From Paraburkholderia sp. BCC1886 (GTDB taxonomy: Bacteria > Pseudomonadota > Gammaproteobacteria > Burkholderiales > Burkholderiaceae), in assembly GCF_900996245.1 (NCBI RefSeq), contig NZ_CAAJGK010000050.1, positions 1-64,000 of the forward strand: 64,000 bases of DNA, in the 5' to 3' direction. The position numbers were made by a program, and so were the translations under genes. Positions 25,927-35,271 of the stretch are shown one piece after another. Each line of letters starts with the position of its first letter. The first letter of the stretch is position 1. The notes beneath the pieces are model-generated. The model was not told where the DNA came from. It searched no databases and was given only the letters and a program-made list of their open reading frames with translations.

Positions 25927-28170
25927 TCAACTACTTTTACGCGATGCGCGCACCACGCCCGTCACTTCGCCGAGCAGCGCACACGCGCGTTGAATCTGCG
26001 CGGCGCTCGATACCTCGACGGTAAATTGCATGAACGCGGCATTGCGGCGCGACTGCGTCTTCACGCCGATCACGTTCATCTTCTCGCGCGCGAATACTTC
26101 GGAGATATCGCGCAGCAGTCCCTGACGATCGGTCGCCTCGATGCTGAGATCGACCGGATAGACCGACTGCCCGCGCCCGTTCATCACGTCGGCGGACCAC
26201 GCTGTTTGCAACACGCGTTCCGGCGCCCGATCGGCCATGCGCATGAACGTCACGCAGTCGCTGCGGTGAATCGACATGCCTTTGCCGCGCGTGACGAATC
26301 CACAAATTGCATCGGGCGGCGCCGGGCGGCAGCAACGCGCGAGTTGCGTCAGCAACGCATCGACACCGACGACCAGCACCCCGGTGGAAGCACCGCGCGC
26401 GACGCTTGCGCCACTGCTGCGCTTCTCGAACTGCTCCGGCGCTTCGACTACTGGCTCAGGCGGCGGCGCATCGTGCAGAGCCTGCTCGACTAGTCGCAGA
26501 CTGAACTCTTCCTTGCCGACTACCGAGAACAGATCGTCGGTCGTCTTGAAGCCGAGCTTGGCCGCCAGCTGATCCAGATTGACCGAAGTCTTGCCCTCGC
26601 GCTGCAACGTCTTTTCGACCATTGCGCGGCCGCTCGCGATGTGCTCCTGCACCTCGACGCCGTTGAACCACGCGCGCACTTTCTGCCGCGCCCGATGACT
26701 CTGCAGATAACCCAGTTGCGGGTTGATCCAGTCGCGCGAAGGACCGCCCTCTTTCACCGCGACGATCTCGACCGTCTGACCGTTCTGCAACGGCGTGTTG
26801 AGCGGCACCATCGCGCCGTCGACGCGCGCGCCGCGGCAACGATGCCCGAGTTCGCTATGCAGGTGATACGCGAAATCCACCGGCGTCGCGCCGTGCGGTA
26901 ATGGAATCACCCTTGCTTGCGGTGTGAGCACGTAGATGTGATCGTCGTCGAGCGTGGCCTGGCGCAACTGTTCCCACGGCTGCGCGGCTTTCTCGCCGTG
27001 CTCGCCTTCGGACACATCGTCTTTCCAGGCGAGCAGTTGACGCAACCACGCAATCTTCTCGTCGTACTTCTCGTTGGCGCTGAACTGCCCGCCATAACCG
27101 CGCACGCCCGCTTCCTTATAGCGCCAATGCGCGGCCACCCCGTATTCGGCGAACTGGTGCATCTCCTGCGTGCGGATCTGTACTTCGAACGCCCGGCCGT
27201 CGTCGCCGACCACCACCGTATGCAGCGACTTGTAGCCATTCGGCTTGGGCCGCGAAATGTAGTCGTCGAACTCTCTCGGCACCGGCTGCCACAGGTTGTG
27301 CACGATACCGAGCACGGTGTAGCAATCCTTGATGTCCTGCACGATTACGCGAAACGCGCGCACGTCGTACAGCTCGCCGAAGTCGAGTTCCTTGCCGCGC
27401 ATCTTGCGCCAGATGCTGTAGATGTGCTTTGGCCGCCCGCTGACCTCGGCCTGCACGTGCGCGGCGGCGAGCTCCTGTTGCAGCCGGGCAATGGCTTGCG
27501 CAACATAGCTCTCACGCTCGACGCGTTTCTCGTCGAGCAGTTTGGCAATGCGCTTGTAGGTGACGGGCTCTTCGAAACGCAGCGCGAGATCTTCGAGCTC
27601 CCATTTCAATTGCCAGATACCCAGGCGGTTGGCGAGCGGCGCGTAGATATCGAGCGTTTCGCGTGCCACGTCGGGTGACGGCGTGAGCTTCGCCGCCGCG
27701 TAATAGCGCAGCGACTGCAAACGGGAAGCGAGGCGGATCAGCACCACGCGAATGTCCTGCGCGAACGCCAGCAACATCTTGCGCAATGCTTCCACCTGCG
27801 CGCGACGAGCGGCCTGCGCGTCGCGTCCCGCTTCGGGCATCGCGTTCTGCGCGGCGCGCATGCTGACCGTACCGAGCCGCAGCAACTTGCGCACGTCGCC
27901 TACCAGCTTCGCGACCTCTTCCCCGAAGCGCTCGGTAATGACGCGTTCCGGGTCCTGCAGATGCGGCGTCAGCGCGAATAGCGCCGCTGCGAGCACGGCC
28001 GGTGGATCGACGTTCAGCGTGCGCATGATCGACGCCGTGCCCGCCGCATGATCCGCCAGCAACTCGCCCGACGAGAGCCGCACCTCGCCGGCATGCTCGC
28101 GCACGAACGCCATCGCTTCGTCGAAAGAAGGGGCGGGAGTGGGCGGGCTGGTAACGGTTTCGGTATTCAT
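25927..28170 (-). CDS. relA: (p)ppGpp synthetase RelA
   Basis: The 747-residue long RSH protein makes the stringent-response alarmone from ATP and GTP/GDP on stalled ribosomes. The N-terminal pseudo-hydrolase region lacks the HDxxED motif (FALTPH instead), so this should be the synthetase-only RelA and not SpoT. The synthetase domain has YNLQK-type features: YISRPKPNGYKSLHTVV and the IRTQEMHQFAEYGVAAHW segment. The TGS domain (YVLTPQARVIPLPHGATPVDFAY), zinc-finger-like segment with CCRPAPPDAICGFVTRGKG and C-terminal ACT domain follow. Length is normal. It ends 100 bp from tRNA-Val. Confidence 0.95.
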   Translation of the reverse strand: MNTETVTSPPTPAPSFDEAMAFVREHAGEVRLSSGELLADHAAGTASIMRTLNVDPPAVLAAALFALTPHLQDPERVITERFGEEVAKLVGDVRKLLRLGTVSMRAAQNAMPEAGRDAQAARRAQVEALRKMLLAFAQDIRVVLIRLASRLQSLRYYAAAKLTPSPDVARETLDIYAPLANRLGIWQLKWELEDLALRFEEPVTYKRIAKLLDEKRVERESYVAQAIARLQQELAAAHVQAEVSGRPKHIYSIWRKMRGKELDFGELYDVRAFRVIVQDIKDCYTVLGIVHNLWQPVPREFDDYISRPKPNGYKSLHTVVVGDDGRAFEVQIRTQEMHQFAEYGVAAHWRYKEAGVRGYGGQFSANEKYDEKIAWLRQLLAWKDDVSEGEHGEKAAQPWEQLRQATLDDDHIYVLTPQARVIPLPHGATPVDFAYHLHSELGHRCRGARVDGAMVPLNTPLQNGQTVEIVAVKEGGPSRDWINPQLGYLQSHRARQKVRAWFNGVEVQEHIASGRAMVEKTLQREGKTSVNLDQLAAKLGFKTTDDLFSVVGKEEFSLRLVEQALHDAPPPEPVVEAPEQFEKRSSGASVARGASTGVLVVGVDALLTQLARCCRPAPPDAICGFVTRGKGMSIHRSDCVTFMRMADRAPERVLQTAWSADVMNGRGQSVYPVDLSIEATDRQGLLRDISEVFAREKMNVIGVKTQSRRNAAFMQFTVEVSSAAQIQRACALLGEVTGVVRASRKSS

Positions 28171-28239
28171 GGTGCGACGACCCGACGGGTCAGACTTGGC
28201 AACGGAATTTCAACAGCGGCGATGCTTTGGGAACCGGGC

Positions 28240-28593
28240 TCAGCTACGCTGAGCCGCGACCACGACGATTTCCACCAGGCACTTCGGGTTCGCGAGTTTC
28301 GCTTCCACGGTCGCGCGCGGCGGCGTCGCGCCCTGCGTGACCCATTCGTCCCACACGGCGTTCATGGCGGGGAAATTCACGAGGTCCGAGATGAAGATCT
28401 GCACCGACAGCAGAAGCGACTTGTCGCTGTTCACTTCGCCCAGCAGACGGTCGATATGACCCAGCACTTCGCGCGTTTGACCCGTGATGTCCTGATCGGC
28501 GTCTTCAGCGATCTGGCCCGCGAGGTACACGGTACCGTTGTGCACGGCGATCTCGGAGAGGCGTTTGTCCACGTGGTGACGAATGACTGCCAT
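28240..28593 (-). CDS. RidA family protein (YjgF/YER057c/UK114)
   Basis: The 117-residue protein is of the RidA superfamily, whose archetype hydrolyses reactive enamine/imine intermediates from PLP enzymes. It shows VYLAGQIAEDADQDITGQTREVLGHIDRLL, and the C-terminal ATPPRATVEAKLANPKCLVEI that holds the Arg of the active site; this form without the strict RidA residues suggests an Rid4-7 type subfamily. Start: ATG at 28593. It lies 69 bp upstream of relA on the same strand. Function beyond the family is uncertain. Confidence 0.88.
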   Translation of the reverse strand: MAVIRHHVDKRLSEIAVHNGTVYLAGQIAEDADQDITGQTREVLGHIDRLLGEVNSDKSLLLSVQIFISDLVNFPAMNAVWDEWVTQGATPPRATVEAKLANPKCLVEIVVVAAQRS

Positions 28594-28691
28594 GAAAATT
28601 CCTGTGATGGGTTGAAGGTTGATAGAAGACGTAATCCAAACGCGGCGGCGCTCCTAGGAGACGGTCACGCGAAACTCTCTATTATGAGGCT

Positions 28692-29603
28692 TCACGGCGA
28701 GCCGGCCGCCGCCTCGATGAAGAACTGCCTGGCCAGCCCGATCTGATCGGCCGACAGAAATGCCGGCGCATGTCCGACGCCAGCGACTTCGGCGCTGGAA
28801 ACAGCGCGCCCAGTCTCGATCATCTTCGTGACGGTTTCGCGCGAGAGCAGGTCCGAGTGCTCGCCGCGCACGACCAGCACCGGCCCCTGGAATACTGCAA
28901 GCGAGTGCCACAGCGCCGCCTCGCCGAGTTTGGCGGCTTCTTCCGTGATCGCCGCGAAGGGCTGCGCGATACGCGGGTCGTAGCGCAGCACCCAGCCGCC
29001 GTCCTGTTCATGCAGCAACGGCGTATTGATTTCGCGCCATTCGTCCGGCGTGAGCGGCCCGAACGATTGGGCGAGCAACGCGGCGTAATCGACTCCCTGT
29101 TGCAGCGTGTCGAACCGCACCGGCTTGCCGAGATAGTCGCCGATGCGCTGCACGGCGGACGGTTCAAGATGCGGGCCGACGTCGTTGAGAAGCAGCTTGC
29201 GGATCGGCGTTTCGGGCAGACCGGCTAGCGCCATGCCGATCAGACCGCCCATCGAAGTCCCGAACCAGTCGACCGTTTCCACGTTCAGACGCGCGATGAG
29301 CGTGACCATGTCGGCGACGTACTGCGGCACGGTGTAGAAGTTGGGGTTGGCCAGCCACGACGACAAGCCCCGGCCTGCCACGTCCGGGCACACGACGCGG
29401 TAGGTGCCGGCAAACTCCGCGGCAAGGCGGTCGAAATCGCGCCCCGAACGCGTCAAACCATGCACGCAAAGCAGCACACGCGGATTGGTCGGGTCGCCCC
29501 ATTCGGTGTACGCAATGCGGTGCAGACCGCCGCCGCTCGCGCATTGCACATAGCGTTGGCGCGGTGCGGGTTGCCCGGCGGCGGAAGCGAATGTTGCGGT
29601 CAT
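28692..29603 (-). CDS. Alpha/beta hydrolase
   Basis: The 303-residue protein has the alpha/beta hydrolase fold with HGLTRSGRDF (oxyanion region, HG motif), the nucleophile elbow GTSMGG with Ser near residue 117, a probable acid in GEHSDLL and the histidine in GVGHAP. The family covers esterases, dehalogenases and C-C bond hydrolases; no clue to the substrate exists. Start: ATG at 29603 with AAGGAA upstream. It is preceded by the GGGCC palindrome array and the scoB terminator, and followed by the RidA-family gene on the same strand. Confidence 0.85.
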   Translation of the reverse strand: MTATFASAAGQPAPRQRYVQCASGGGLHRIAYTEWGDPTNPRVLLCVHGLTRSGRDFDRLAAEFAGTYRVVCPDVAGRGLSSWLANPNFYTVPQYVADMVTLIARLNVETVDWFGTSMGGLIGMALAGLPETPIRKLLLNDVGPHLEPSAVQRIGDYLGKPVRFDTLQQGVDYAALLAQSFGPLTPDEWREINTPLLHEQDGGWVLRYDPRIAQPFAAITEEAAKLGEAALWHSLAVFQGPVLVVRGEHSDLLSRETVTKMIETGRAVSSAEVAGVGHAPAFLSADQIGLARQFFIEAAAGSP

Positions 29604-29761
29604 CTGGGGTTCCTTGCAAAAGCGCCGCGGCGTGGCCCGTTGCGCATCGGCGGGATAAGGGCGTCGGATTGCGGACGATTGTAAACCGCTTTGCCACGCG
29701 ACAAGGATCGGCCGGACGGCATAGGACGCTTAGGGAAACCGCGCGAACCGGTGTGAACCGC

Positions 29762-29850
29762 TGGGCCAAGCCCATATGGGCCAGCCCACATGGGCCGGCC
29801 CAAAACGAGCCGACCCCAAACGGGCCGGCCCAAACGGGCCGGCCCAAAAC
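29762..29850. repeat. Array of six 12-13 bp GGGCC/GGCCC palindromes
   Basis: Six copies of a unit like TGGGCCGGCCCA stand almost head to tail, separated by 2-3 bp (TA, CA, AAA, AAA, AA). Each unit is itself palindromic; unit 1 has one extra base and unit 4 is degenerate. The array fills part of the 335-bp gap between the hydrolase start (29603) and the scoB end (29939). The rest, 29604-29761, shows no gene and probably holds the hydrolase promoter. Confidence 0.8.
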
Positions 29851-29851
29851 A

Positions 29852-29881
29852 AAGCGGGCGAGACTCACGTCTCGCCCGCTT
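29852..29881 (-). terminator. Intrinsic terminator of the scoAB operon
   Basis: AAGCGGGCGAGA pairs with TCTCGCCCGCTT (12 bp, 6-nt loop). On the minus strand it is followed by TGTTTTGGG and lies about 57 bp beyond the scoB stop. Confidence is somewhat reduced because the palindrome array starts directly next to it. Confidence 0.8.
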
Positions 29882-29938
29882 CTCACCACTCGACGCCACA
29901 GTCCCAGCCCAAAGAGCCCTGGCGAGGCGCATCGAAAC

Positions 29939-30580
29939 TCACCTGACCGCACTCACATCGAGCGGCGCGCCCGTCTTCGTCTGAATTTCCTCGACGCTGA
30001 CACCGGACGCCAACTCCGTCACCTTCAACCCCTGCGGCGTCACCTCGATCACGCCGAGGTCGGTAATGATCTGATCGACCACGCCCACACCCGTCAGCGG
30101 CAACGAACATTCTTTCAGGATCTTGTGCTGGTCGCCCTTCGCGACGTGCTCCATCAGCACGACCACGCGCTTGACGCCCGCCACCAGATCCATCGCGCCG
30201 CCCATGCCCTTGATCATCTTGCCTGGGATCATCCAGTTGGCCAGATCGCCCTTCTCGCTGATCTGCATCGCGCCCAGAATCGCCAGATTGATGTGGCCGC
30301 CGCGAATCATCGCGAACGAGTCCGCCGACGAGAAAATCGACGAACCCGGCAACGTCGTCACCGTCTGCTTGCCTGCGTTGATCAGGTCGGCGTCCACCTC
30401 TTCTTCGGTCGGCGACGGGCCGATACCGAGCAAGCCGTTTTCCGACTGCAGCCACACCTCGACGCCCGCCGGCACGTGATTGGCCACCAGCGTTGGCAAG
30501 CCGATACCCAGGTTCACGTAAAAACCGTCCTGCAGTTCCTTCGCCGCGCGCGCGGCCATTTCGTCACGAGTCCATGCCAT
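29939..30580 (-). CDS. scoB: 3-oxoacid CoA-transferase subunit B
   Basis: The 213-residue beta chain of the succinyl-CoA:3-oxoacid (acetoacetate) CoA transferase. The SENG motif (LQSENGLLG) that holds the catalytic glutamate that becomes the CoA thioester is near residue 47. GGHINLAILGAMQI is also characteristic. It is 2 bp after the alpha gene scoA. The pair activates acetoacetate or a related 3-oxoacid by CoA transfer from succinyl-CoA and so links ketone bodies or polyhydroxybutyrate products to beta-oxidation. A 3-oxoadipate CoA transferase (PcaIJ) has the same fold but no pca genes are near. Confidence 0.92.
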   Translation of the reverse strand: MAWTRDEMAARAAKELQDGFYVNLGIGLPTLVANHVPAGVEVWLQSENGLLGIGPSPTEEEVDADLINAGKQTVTTLPGSSIFSSADSFAMIRGGHINLAILGAMQISEKGDLANWMIPGKMIKGMGGAMDLVAGVKRVVVLMEHVAKGDQHKILKECSLPLTGVGVVDQIITDLGVIEVTPQGLKVTELASGVSVEEIQTKTGAPLDVSAVR

Positions 30581-30582
30581 GA

Positions 30583-31287
30583 TCAGTCTCCCTTCGCGCG
30601 AACGATGCGTTGTTCAATACGTTTTTCCGGATGCGCATTGAGCACGATGCGCTGCACGAAAATGCCCGGCGTATGGATGGCGTCCGGATCGAGTTCGCCC
30701 GTTTCGACGATCTCTTCCACTTCGACCACGGTGATCTTGCCCGCCATCGCGCACATCGGATTGAAGTTGCGCGCGGTACGGCGATAGATGAGGTTGCCCG
30801 ATTTGTCCGCCTTCCACGCTTTGACCAGCGCAACGTCGGCGGTCAGCGAATGTTCCAGCACGTAGTGGTTCTCGCCGAACTGACGGGTTTCCTTGCCTTC
30901 GGCGATCAGCGTGCCGTAACCCGTGTTGGTGAAAAAGGCCGGAATGCCCGAGCCGCCTGCGCGCAGCTTTTCGGCCAGCGTGCCTTGCGGCGTGAATTCG
31001 AGTTCGAGTTCGCCGGCCAGATATTGCCGCTCGAACTCCTTGTTTTCGCCCACGTAGGACGAAATCATTTTCTTGACCTGACGTGTTTCGAGCAGCAGAC
31101 CGAGGCCGAAACCATCGACGCCCGCGTTGTTGCTGATGCAGGTAATGCCCTGCACTTTCGAATCGCGCAGCGCCAGAATCAGCGCTTCGGGAATGCCGCA
31201 CAGCCCAAAGCCGCCGACGGCAAATGTCTGCCCGTCCTTGACGATGTCCGCGAGCGCCTCGGCGGCGCCTGGATAGACCTTGTTCAT
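30583..31287 (-). CDS. scoA: 3-oxoacid CoA-transferase subunit A
   Basis: The 234-residue alpha chain has the glycine-rich CoA-binding loop GGFGLCGIPEALI near residue 26 and GSGIPAFFTNTGYGTLIAEGKE, typical of SCOT-type subunit A. It lies directly upstream of scoB with a 2-bp gap, so the two are translated together. The 274-bp gap to the divergent LuxR-type gene is the probable two-way promoter region. ATG start with AAGGGA upstream. Confidence 0.92.
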   Translation of the reverse strand: MNKVYPGAAEALADIVKDGQTFAVGGFGLCGIPEALILALRDSKVQGITCISNNAGVDGFGLGLLLETRQVKKMISSYVGENKEFERQYLAGELELEFTPQGTLAEKLRAGGSGIPAFFTNTGYGTLIAEGKETRQFGENHYVLEHSLTADVALVKAWKADKSGNLIYRRTARNFNPMCAMAGKITVVEVEEIVETGELDPDAIHTPGIFVQRIVLNAHPEKRIEQRIVRAKGD

Positions 31288-31561
31288 CAGTTTGTCCCTT
31301 CCTTTATGGAAATCCGGAACCGCTGCGCCGGCGGGCTTCGAACGACGGCCGTCCGCGCATTGCGATTACTATGACGTTCCGCGGGCGTCGGCCCGACACG
31401 CCATTCTAGTCATGCCCGGCTCAGCGTGCGCCCAGATAAACAGTGGCCGCGCGCCTTGCCGGTCACGCACGGCCATGCCGTGTCGTGATTTGCCCGAAAG
31501 AGTACGCTGCGCGCCCCATACGGCACAATACGCAAAAATACATAAGTACTTGCCGCCGCCC

Positions 31562-32107
31562 ATGCCCGCACTGGATTACCAAACCGCTTTTCAGCTTGCT
31601 CCGATCGGACTCGTGCTGTCGCGCGAACGGATCATCGAAGACTGCAACCACGAACTCGCGTCCATTTTCGGTTGCCCGCGCGAAGCGTTGCTCGGCCAGT
31701 CGTTCCAGGTGCTGTATCCGTCGACGGACGAGTTCGAGCGGATCGGCGCGCGCATTCCGCCGATCATGACCGCGCACGGCAGTTACGCGGACGACCGCAT
31801 CATGAAACGCGCCAACGGCGAACTGTTCTGGTGCCACGTGACGGGCCGCGCGCAGCAGCGTGGGCAGGCGCATGCCGCCGGCGTCTGGACTTTCGAGGAC
31901 CTGAGTGCGACGCGGCGAGTCGCGGTCGAGTTGACGCCTCGCGAGCGGGAAATCGCCGCGCAACTCGTGACGGGAAAAACCAGCAAGCAGATTGGCCGCG
32001 CGCTCGACATCAGTCCACGTACGGTCGATGTCTACCGCGCGCGGCTGATGCGCAAATACGATACGGGTAACGCCACGGAGCTATTGCAGCGACTGCTCGG
32101 GCATTGA
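31562..32107 (+). CDS. PAS domain-containing LuxR-type transcriptional regulator
   Basis: The 181-residue protein has an N-terminal PAS sensor (about 8-110: APIGLVLSRERIIEDCNHELASIFG, then FWCHVTGRAQ) and a C-terminal LuxR HTH (ELTPREREIAAQLVTGKTSKQIGRALDISPRTVDVYRARLMRKY). I start it at the ATG at 31562 because the PAS fold begins there; the frame is open further upstream but without similarity. It stands alone, divergent from scoA, so that operon is a candidate target. The ligand or signal of the PAS domain is unknown. Confidence 0.85.
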   Translation: MPALDYQTAFQLAPIGLVLSRERIIEDCNHELASIFGCPREALLGQSFQVLYPSTDEFERIGARIPPIMTAHGSYADDRIMKRANGELFWCHVTGRAQQRGQAHAAGVWTFEDLSATRRVAVELTPREREIAAQLVTGKTSKQIGRALDISPRTVDVYRARLMRKYDTGNATELLQRLLGH

Positions 32108-32129
32108 AGATTCGATCGGCGGGAGCCTG

Positions 32130-32561
32130 TCAGTCCGTCTTGACCAGCGCCGCGCGCTCGATGGTATCGCGCAGCAATTGCGGCACCGGCACCGACTTGC
32201 CCGCCGCGTAGTCGATCCACACACAACGGGCCGCGCCGCGTGCATAGACGGTATGCGGATCGTCGGCGCGCACCAGCTCGAAGCCCGTGTCGAAACTGCT
32301 GCGACCGGGCGTCGCGACGGTCATCCTGCCGATCACATCGCCGGGATAGTGCAGTTGCCGCAGAAATTCCATGGACGCGTTGACGATCACCGGACCTTGC
32401 CCGTCGGCATGACTGCCGGTCAGGCCAACCTGCTCGAACCACGAAATCCGCACCTGCTCCATGTAACGAAAGTACACAGTGTTGTTGACATGGCCGAACG
32501 CATCCATGTCGCCCCAACGAATGGGCATAGACATCTCGAAAACTGCGTGAAAATCGCTCAT
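32130..32561 (-). CDS. Acyl-CoA thioesterase, 4HBT (hot-dog) family
   Basis: The 143-residue hot-dog protein hydrolyses acyl-CoA thioesters. The catalytic Asp lies in the RWGDMDAFGHVNNTVYFRYMEQVR signature near residues 16-38, which defines 4-hydroxybenzoyl-CoA thioesterase-like enzymes. The start at ATG 32561 gives the family length; a longer frame upstream has no similarity. The SDR gene lies 43 bp upstream on the same strand, so both are probably one transcript. The substrate chain is unknown. Confidence 0.9.
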   Translation of the reverse strand: MSDFHAVFEMSMPIRWGDMDAFGHVNNTVYFRYMEQVRISWFEQVGLTGSHADGQGPVIVNASMEFLRQLHYPGDVIGRMTVATPGRSSFDTGFELVRADDPHTVYARGAARCVWIDYAAGKSVPVPQLLRDTIERAALVKTD

Positions 32562-32604
32562 CGTACTTCTTTGAAAGTGGAGAATTCTGCTCGACCGGCC
32601 TCGT

Positions 32605-33381
32605 TCAAGCCAGCCCGAAACCGTCGTCGGCCGCGATAACGGAGCCGTTGATGAACTGCGATTCGTCCGCCGCGAGCAGAAGCAGCAGTCCATCCAGGTC
32701 TTCCGGCTTGCCGACCCGATGCCGCGGCAGCATCGACACCAGCTTCTGCCCCTGCTCGGTCGACCAGTGATGGTGATTGATTTCCGTGTCGATATACCCC
32801 GGACAGATGGCATTCACATTGATGCCGTGCCGACCCCATTCCTGCGCCATGGCCTTGGTCATGTGAACGACGGCGGCCTTGCTCATCGAGTACAGACCGA
32901 TTTGCGGCAACACGCGCAAACCAGCGACCGACGCGATATTGATGATCCGGTAAGACGGTTTTTGCGCACCGTTGCCGCGCATGATCATGCGCTTGGCGAC
33001 TTCCTGGGCCACGAAGAACGCCCCGCGCGTGTTCGTGTCGAACACATATTCGAAGTCGGCCGGTGTGACTTCAGACAGTTTTTGCGTGGTCGAGACGCCG
33101 GAGTTGTTCACCAGAATGTCGATGGTGCCCGCCTCGGTTTCCGCATGTGCCACCGCCGACTTGATGCTCTGGTAATCCGTCACGTCGAGCGACACCACGT
33201 GCGCCGCGCCGCCGGACGCTTCGATCTCGGCGCGCAACTCCTTCAGACGTTCGGTGCGCCGGCTGGCCAGCACGACCTTGGCGCCCGCCTGCGACAGCAC
33301 CTGAGCAAAGCGTTTTCCCAACCCGCTCGAAGCGCCGGTGATGAGCGCGACCTTACCTTCCAGATTGATCGAACGGCCCAT
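32605..33381 (-). CDS. SDR family oxidoreductase
   Basis: A classical short-chain dehydrogenase of 258 residues. TGASSGLGKRFA at 15-26 binds NAD(P), NNSG is present, and the catalytic YSMSK (Y-x3-K) comes after NIASVAG. INGSVIAADDGF near the end is the usual last strand. It could act as a 3-oxoacyl reductase or 3-hydroxyacyl dehydrogenase, given the thioesterase downstream, but the substrate is not readable. The promoter should lie in the 202-bp gap to the divergent ETF-QO gene. Confidence 0.9.
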   Translation of the reverse strand: MGRSINLEGKVALITGASSGLGKRFAQVLSQAGAKVVLASRRTERLKELRAEIEASGGAAHVVSLDVTDYQSIKSAVAHAETEAGTIDILVNNSGVSTTQKLSEVTPADFEYVFDTNTRGAFFVAQEVAKRMIMRGNGAQKPSYRIINIASVAGLRVLPQIGLYSMSKAAVVHMTKAMAQEWGRHGINVNAICPGYIDTEINHHHWSTEQGQKLVSMLPRHRVGKPEDLDGLLLLLAADESQFINGSVIAADDGFGLA

Positions 33382-33583
33382 TGTCGTTCCTTGTTCGGTT
33401 GATGTTACTGACGCGTTGAAGGCTTCGGTAAGAAGCCACCGTGGGTCCGTACCGTATCACATAAAATAGAACGGCCGTGCTAATGTTGGTGAGGCGGGTT
33501 GCAGTGCAAGAAGCCATCACCCACAATACGTTCCCGAAAAAAGCATTCTCGAAAAAAGCATTTTAACGGTAAGAGGAGCATCA

Positions 33584-35257
33584 ATGACCCCCACAAGTCT
33601 CATTGAGCAGTACGGGCCGCGCGAGTCGATGGAATACGACGTCGTGATCGTCGGCGGCGGCCCCGCAGGCCTGTCCGCAGCGATCCGCCTGAAACAGCTG
33701 GCGGCTGTAAAAGGCGTCGAGATCGGCGTGTGCGTGCTGGAAAAAGGCTCGGAGATCGGGGCTCATATCCTGTCGGGCGCGGTCATGGACCCACGCGCCA
33801 TCAACGAACTGATTCCCGACTGGAAAGAAAAAGGCGCACCGCTCACGGTCGACGTGACCGAAGACCGCTTTCTGTTCCTCACCGAAACCGGCTCGAAAAG
33901 CGTACCGACCTGGGCGCTGCCGGATAACTTCAAGAATCACGGCAACTACGTCATCAGCCTCGCCAACGTCACGCGCTGGCTCGGTCAGCAGGCCGAGGCG
34001 CTCGGCGTCGAAATCTTCCCGGGCTTCCCGGCGGCGGAGATTCTGTACAACGACGACGGCTCGGTCAAAGGCGTGGTCACCGGCAATCTCGGCATCGGCA
34101 AGGATGGTCAGCCGACCGAGAACTTCCAGCTCGGCATGGAACTGCACGCGAAGTACACGCTGTTCTGCGAAGGCGCGCGCGGGCATCTCGGCCGTCAGCT
34201 GAACGATAAATTCAAGCTGCGCGAAGGCGTCGATCCGCAGGTCTACGGTATCGGCATCAAGGAATTGTGGGAGATCGATCCGGCGAAGCATAAGCCGGGT
34301 CTGGTCATGCACACCGCCGGCTGGCCGCTGAATACGGACACCTACGGCGGCTCGTTCCTCTATCACATGGACAACAACCAGGTGGTGGTGGGCTTCGTAG
34401 TGGGTCTGGGCTACTCGAATCCGTATCTGTCGCCGTTCGAGGAATTCCAGCGCTACAAAACCCATCCGTCGATCCGCGCGTTTCTCGAAGGCGGCAAGCG
34501 CGTCTCGTACGGCGCGCGCGCAATTACCGCAGGCGGCCTGATGTCGCTGCCGAAGCTGGTGTTTCCGGGCGGCGCGCTGGTCGGCGACGACGCGGGCTTC
34601 CTGAACGCCTCGCGCATCAAGGGTTCGCATGCGGCGATCAAGACCGGCATGCTGGCCGCGGACGCGGCGTTCGAAGCCGTGCAGGCCGGCCGCACCGGCG
34701 ACGAACTGAGCGCCTACCCGGAGTCGTTCAAGACCTCGTGGCTGCACACGGAGTTGTATCGCGCACGCAACTTCAAGCAGTGGATGAGCAAGGGCCTGTA
34801 CCTCGGCACACTGATGGTGGGCATCGAGCAGAAGCTGCTGGGCGGCAACGTGCCGTGGACGCTGCATCACCAGCATTCCGATCACGAGATGCTCAAGCCC
34901 GCTTCGCAATGCACGCCGATCACGTACCCGAAGCCGGATGGCAAGCTGACGTTCGACCGGCTCTCGTCGGTGTTCATTTCCAACACCAATCACGAAGAGA
35001 ATCAGCCGGCTCACCTGACGCTGAAAGACCCATCCGTGCCGGTGAACGTGAACTGGCAGACCTACGCGGGCCCGGAAGCGCGCTACTGCCCCGCCGCGGT
35101 GTACGAGTTCGTGAAGAACGACGACGGCAGCGAGCGCCTCGTCATCAACGCGCAGAACTGCGTGCACTGCAAGACCTGCGACATCAAGGACCCGACGCAG
35201 AACATCGTGTGGGTCACACCGGAAGGCGGCGGCGGGCCGAACTATCCGAATATGTAA
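33584..35257 (+). CDS. Electron transfer flavoprotein-ubiquinone oxidoreductase
   Basis: This 557-residue inner-membrane-associated enzyme takes electrons from ETF, reduced by acyl-CoA dehydrogenases, and passes them to ubiquinone. The FAD site VVIVGGGPAGLSAAIRL is at the N-terminus (residues 16-32), GDDAGFLNASRIKGSHAAIKTGM follows, and the C-terminal ferredoxin-like domain has the [4Fe-4S] cysteines in NCVHCKTCDIKDP. Length matches the mitochondrial ETFDH mature form. It stands alone, with AGAGGAG before the ATG. It is the electron outlet for the dehydrogenases in the first cluster. Confidence 0.96.
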   Translation: MTPTSLIEQYGPRESMEYDVVIVGGGPAGLSAAIRLKQLAAVKGVEIGVCVLEKGSEIGAHILSGAVMDPRAINELIPDWKEKGAPLTVDVTEDRFLFLTETGSKSVPTWALPDNFKNHGNYVISLANVTRWLGQQAEALGVEIFPGFPAAEILYNDDGSVKGVVTGNLGIGKDGQPTENFQLGMELHAKYTLFCEGARGHLGRQLNDKFKLREGVDPQVYGIGIKELWEIDPAKHKPGLVMHTAGWPLNTDTYGGSFLYHMDNNQVVVGFVVGLGYSNPYLSPFEEFQRYKTHPSIRAFLEGGKRVSYGARAITAGGLMSLPKLVFPGGALVGDDAGFLNASRIKGSHAAIKTGMLAADAAFEAVQAGRTGDELSAYPESFKTSWLHTELYRARNFKQWMSKGLYLGTLMVGIEQKLLGGNVPWTLHHQHSDHEMLKPASQCTPITYPKPDGKLTFDRLSSVFISNTNHEENQPAHLTLKDPSVPVNVNWQTYAGPEARYCPAAVYEFVKNDDGSERLVINAQNCVHCKTCDIKDPTQNIVWVTPEGGGGPNYPNM

Positions 35258-35271
35258 GGGCCGTCCGGTTG

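Noticed and set aside
29762..29850. Short repeat array read as a CRISPR
   Set aside because: Units are 12-13 bp with 2-3 bp spacers, and no cas genes are near; a CRISPR has 23-40 bp repeats and unique spacers of about 30 bp.
33581..35167. 528-codon open frame antisense to ETF-QO
   Set aside because: No domains or sensible composition; the plus-strand gene has all expected motifs.
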